Assembly: GCA_017860335.1 (NCBI GenBank)
Contig: JAFNAU010000190.1
Location: 1-8,808, forward strand
Origin: Bacteroidota bacterium
GTDB taxonomy: Bacteria; Bacteroidota; Bacteroidia; Bacteroidales; Paludibacteraceae
Length of the DNA: 8,808 nt
Direction: 5' to 3'
Under the pieces are notes generated by a model. It did no database searches. It saw nothing but the letters and a program-made list of their open reading frames with translations, and had not been told where the DNA came from. Below, piece by piece: positions 7,560 to 8,808 of this stretch (the stretch's first letter is position 1; each line of letters begins with the position of its first letter). The translations under genes and the position numbers were made by a program.

Positions 7560-8301
7560 CATCGACAAGGTTGGGATAATGGCAATCAGAACCCACCACA
7601 ATGGGTATATCCAGCTCATTTACCAGTTGAAAAAAATGAACATCGGGATAAGTAAATCCTTCTCCTGAAAATGATTTTGTATTTATTTCCAGTATATATC
7701 CTTTATCTTTAATAAGTTGGAGTATCTCCCCCACTCTGTTTTGATACCATTTTTCAAAAATGCTGAAACCCGGATATTTCGAGCCATTGAGTGAAATTTT
7801 ATCAACATGACCGACAATGTCAAATCCTCCCTTTTCAATCATCAGCGTACTGATGTCGAAAAACCGGTCGACAACAACGCGGATATCACCTTCGTAAAGT
7901 TGTTTTACTCCCTGTTCGAAATCATAATACTTGCCATCAACAGTGAAAAAACCTCCTGCAGGCAACGGATCCAGAAAATGAACAGAACTTATCTTGTAAT
8001 CGAACTCTTTTGTGTCGTACAGATTGTGATTTGCATCGAATACTTCGTTGATAAAATCAACCTCCAGACCAAGAAACAAATCAATCTCGGAACAGTATTT
8101 TTCTTTTAAACGATAGAATTCAGAAATGTAATAAGGCATATCGTCCAGATTCATGTTCCAGGCTGTGGGGAATGGAAGCGGAGCATGAGCCGAGAAGCCA
8201 TATCTTCTCAATCCTCTGACAATGGCAAACCGGACGAATTCCTCCATCGGACTGCGCCCGTCACAGAAAATACTATGGCTATGATAGTTAGACCAGTACA
8301 C
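7474..8301 (-). CDS. PHP-family phosphoesterase, histidinol-phosphatase type
   Basis: A 275-residue metal-dependent phosphoesterase of the PHP family, resembling HisK/HisJ-type histidinol-phosphatases that make histidinol from histidinol phosphate. Metal-ligand motifs seen in order are YHSHS with His7 and His9, Asp14, FSAHAP (His39), GLEVDF (Glu80), SSVHFL (His108), DIVGHVDKI (His165) and VGSDCHYP (Asp239, His241). All expected ligands are present, so the core looks active. No other histidine-biosynthesis gene is nearby, so a different phosphate substrate is possible. Up to about VDDGFQQVYS (246-255) the end looks native; the last 20 or so residues are basic and low in family likeness, and they are read through the start of uvrB in another frame (86-base overlap). 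The ATG at 8301 lies 4 bases after the preceding pspC stop, which suggests an operon. Confidence 0.88.
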   Translation of the reverse strand: MYWSNYHSHSIFCDGRSPMEEFVRFAIVRGLRRYGFSAHAPLPFPTAWNMNLDDMPYYISEFYRLKEKYCSEIDLFLGLEVDFINEVFDANHNLYDTKEFDYKISSVHFLDPLPAGGFFTVDGKYYDFEQGVKQLYEGDIRVVVDRFFDISTLMIEKGGFDIVGHVDKISLNGSKYPGFSIFEKWYQNRVGEILQLIKDKGYILEINTKSFSGEGFTYPDVHFFQLVNELDIPIVVGSDCHYPNLVDDGFQQVYSFSLSSNRRPARSHKTTGGRD

Positions 8302-8305
8302 GCGT

Positions 8306-8524
8306 TCAATCTTCGTTTGTTGGCAACGTTCCTTCCCGGGGCATTAGCAGCATAAGTGCCAGATACAGAATTATTCCCGGAAAAGCTGCAGTAATAATGG
8401 TAAAACTGAAATATACGATGCGTGTTATTTTTACATCGACACCAAAATATTCAGCGATACCGGCGCAAACTCCTGCAATCATTCTGTCTTCGGAGCGTCT
8501 GATTTTTTTCTTCTGGGCTTCCAT
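8306..8524 (-). CDS. PspC-domain small membrane protein (second copy)
   Basis: A 72-residue protein that is almost entirely a PspC domain: a basic N-terminus (KKKIRR), then MIAGVCAGIAEYFG (15-28), TRIVY (34-38) and a hydrophobic stretch (about 36-61) with the typical AAFPGIILY. A short acidic tail follows the MP that ends the domain. PspC domains occur in phage-shock and envelope-stress membrane proteins, but in Bacteroidota the role of such stand-alone short forms is not settled. It matches the gene 26 bases upstream at about 37 of 51 aligned core residues, so the two form a tandem duplicate. Its stop lies 4 bases before the PHP gene, and it is likely cotranscribed with it. Confidence 0.9.
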   Translation of the reverse strand: MEAQKKKIRRSEDRMIAGVCAGIAEYFGVDVKITRIVYFSFTIITAAFPGIILYLALMLLMPREGTLPTNED

Positions 8525-8550
8525 AGTGTTGATTTCCGGAGAGTTGATGA

Positions 8551-8745
8551 TCAGTTTTCTTTGGGCATAATGAGCATCAGAATCAGATACACGATAATAC
8601 CCGGAAATGCAGCTGAAAAAATGGAAACCAAAACATATACAATTCGGGTCAGAGTAACGTCAAATCCAAAATACTCAGCTATTCCGGCACATACACCGGC
8701 TATCATTGTGTTTTTGGAACGTACCAGTTTTTTCTTTTCTTCCAT
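8551..8745 (-). CDS. PspC-domain small membrane protein (first copy)
   Basis: A 64-residue PspC-domain protein with a basic start (KKKLVRSK), MIAGVCAGIAEYFG (14-27), TRIVY (33-37) and a hydrophobic region (about 34-60) ending at MPKEN. It is shorter than its downstream paralogue because it lacks the acidic tail. The ATG at 8745 is the only sensible start and is preceded by an A-rich stretch rather than a clear Shine-Dalgarno site, as is usual in this phylum. It is the first gene of the minus-strand cluster, with a promoter box about 25 bases upstream. A membrane or envelope-stress role is inferred from the domain only. Confidence 0.9.
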   Translation of the reverse strand: MEEKKKLVRSKNTMIAGVCAGIAEYFGFDVTLTRIVYVLVSIFSAAFPGIIVYLILMLIMPKEN

Positions 8746-8769
8746 ACTTTTATTGAGTTATTACATTCA

Positions 8770-8777
8770 CAAAGATA
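8770..8777 (-). promoter_or_regulatory. Candidate -7 promoter box (TATCTTTG) for the pspC-PHP-uvrB cluster
   Basis: Read on the minus strand the sequence is TATCTTTG, a match to the Bacteroidota primary-sigma -7 consensus TAnnTTTG. It ends 24 bases before the first pspC ATG, which leaves room for a start site and a leader of roughly 15-20 bases. No TTTG is found at the usual -33 distance: the nearest upstream TTTG is only 9 bases away, so the -33 half is poor. The window ends about 30 bases further upstream. Confidence 0.5.
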
Positions 8778-8808
8778 AGATAAATTCAAAGTAAAATAAT
8801 CATATATT

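Noticed and set aside
7560..7619. N-terminal extension of UvrB by 20 hydrophobic residues (Trp- and Ile-rich), possibly a membrane anchor
   Set aside because: These bases encode the PHP segment around the metal-binding VGSDCHYP in another frame, and UvrB proteins begin close to the PYRPTGDQPEAI motif. The reading frame is simply open by chance.
7062..7655. Long plus-strand open frames opposite uvrB (also 5653-5967, 6516-6926) and opposite the PHP gene (7807-8109)
   Set aside because: They lie wholly on the antisense of clearly conserved genes, and their translations show no family motif, signal or repeat. They are shadows of the real coding frames.
8787..8790. TTTG on the minus strand as the -33 partner of the TATCTTTG box
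   Set aside because: The spacer is 9 bases, far shorter than the roughly 19-21 expected for Bacteroidota promoters. Only the -7 half is therefore reported.
1..8808. CRISPR arrays, tRNA/rRNA genes, insertion sequences, phage genes
   Set aside because: No direct-repeat array, cloverleaf-like stretch, transposase or integrase motif was seen on either strand by eye.

Overview
The window looks like a chromosomal piece of a Bacteroidota bacterium, probably of the order Bacteroidales. The evidence is a SusC/SusD outer-membrane pair, a SusD lipobox followed by an acidic surface-export motif, A-rich translation starts without clear Shine-Dalgarno sites, and a TAnnTTTG-type -7 promoter box. Genus cannot be told from the sequence alone.

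Left part (1-5521, all on +): the downstream end of a polysaccharide utilization locus (PUL). It holds the last 50 codons of a SusC-like TonB-dependent porin, a complete SusD-like surface lipoprotein, a strong terminator-like hairpin, a secreted GH29 alpha-L-fucosidase, and a secreted GH3 beta-glycosidase. The GH3 gene is broken by a frame change near 4311-4320. The logic is that SusD captures a fucose-containing oligosaccharide at the surface, SusC imports it, and the two glycosidases trim it in the periplasm. The exact glycan is not readable from these genes. No PUL regulator is in the window.

Right part (5547-8745, all on -): a compact housekeeping cluster that converges on the PUL with only 25 bases between stops. 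In transcription order it is two tandem PspC-domain membrane proteins, a PHP-family phosphoesterase of the histidinol-phosphatase type, and uvrB. Spacings are 26 and 4 bases, and then the PHP frame overlaps the start of uvrB by 86 bases in another frame. A -7 promoter box sits just upstream of the first pspC gene.

No CRISPR array, tRNA, rRNA, transposase or phage gene was seen, and no intergenic stretch exceeds 300 bases. The gene families are all known. The points worth checking are structural: the GH3 break (apparently a small out-of-frame deletion), the susD-fucosidase hairpin, and the unusual PHP/uvrB junction.
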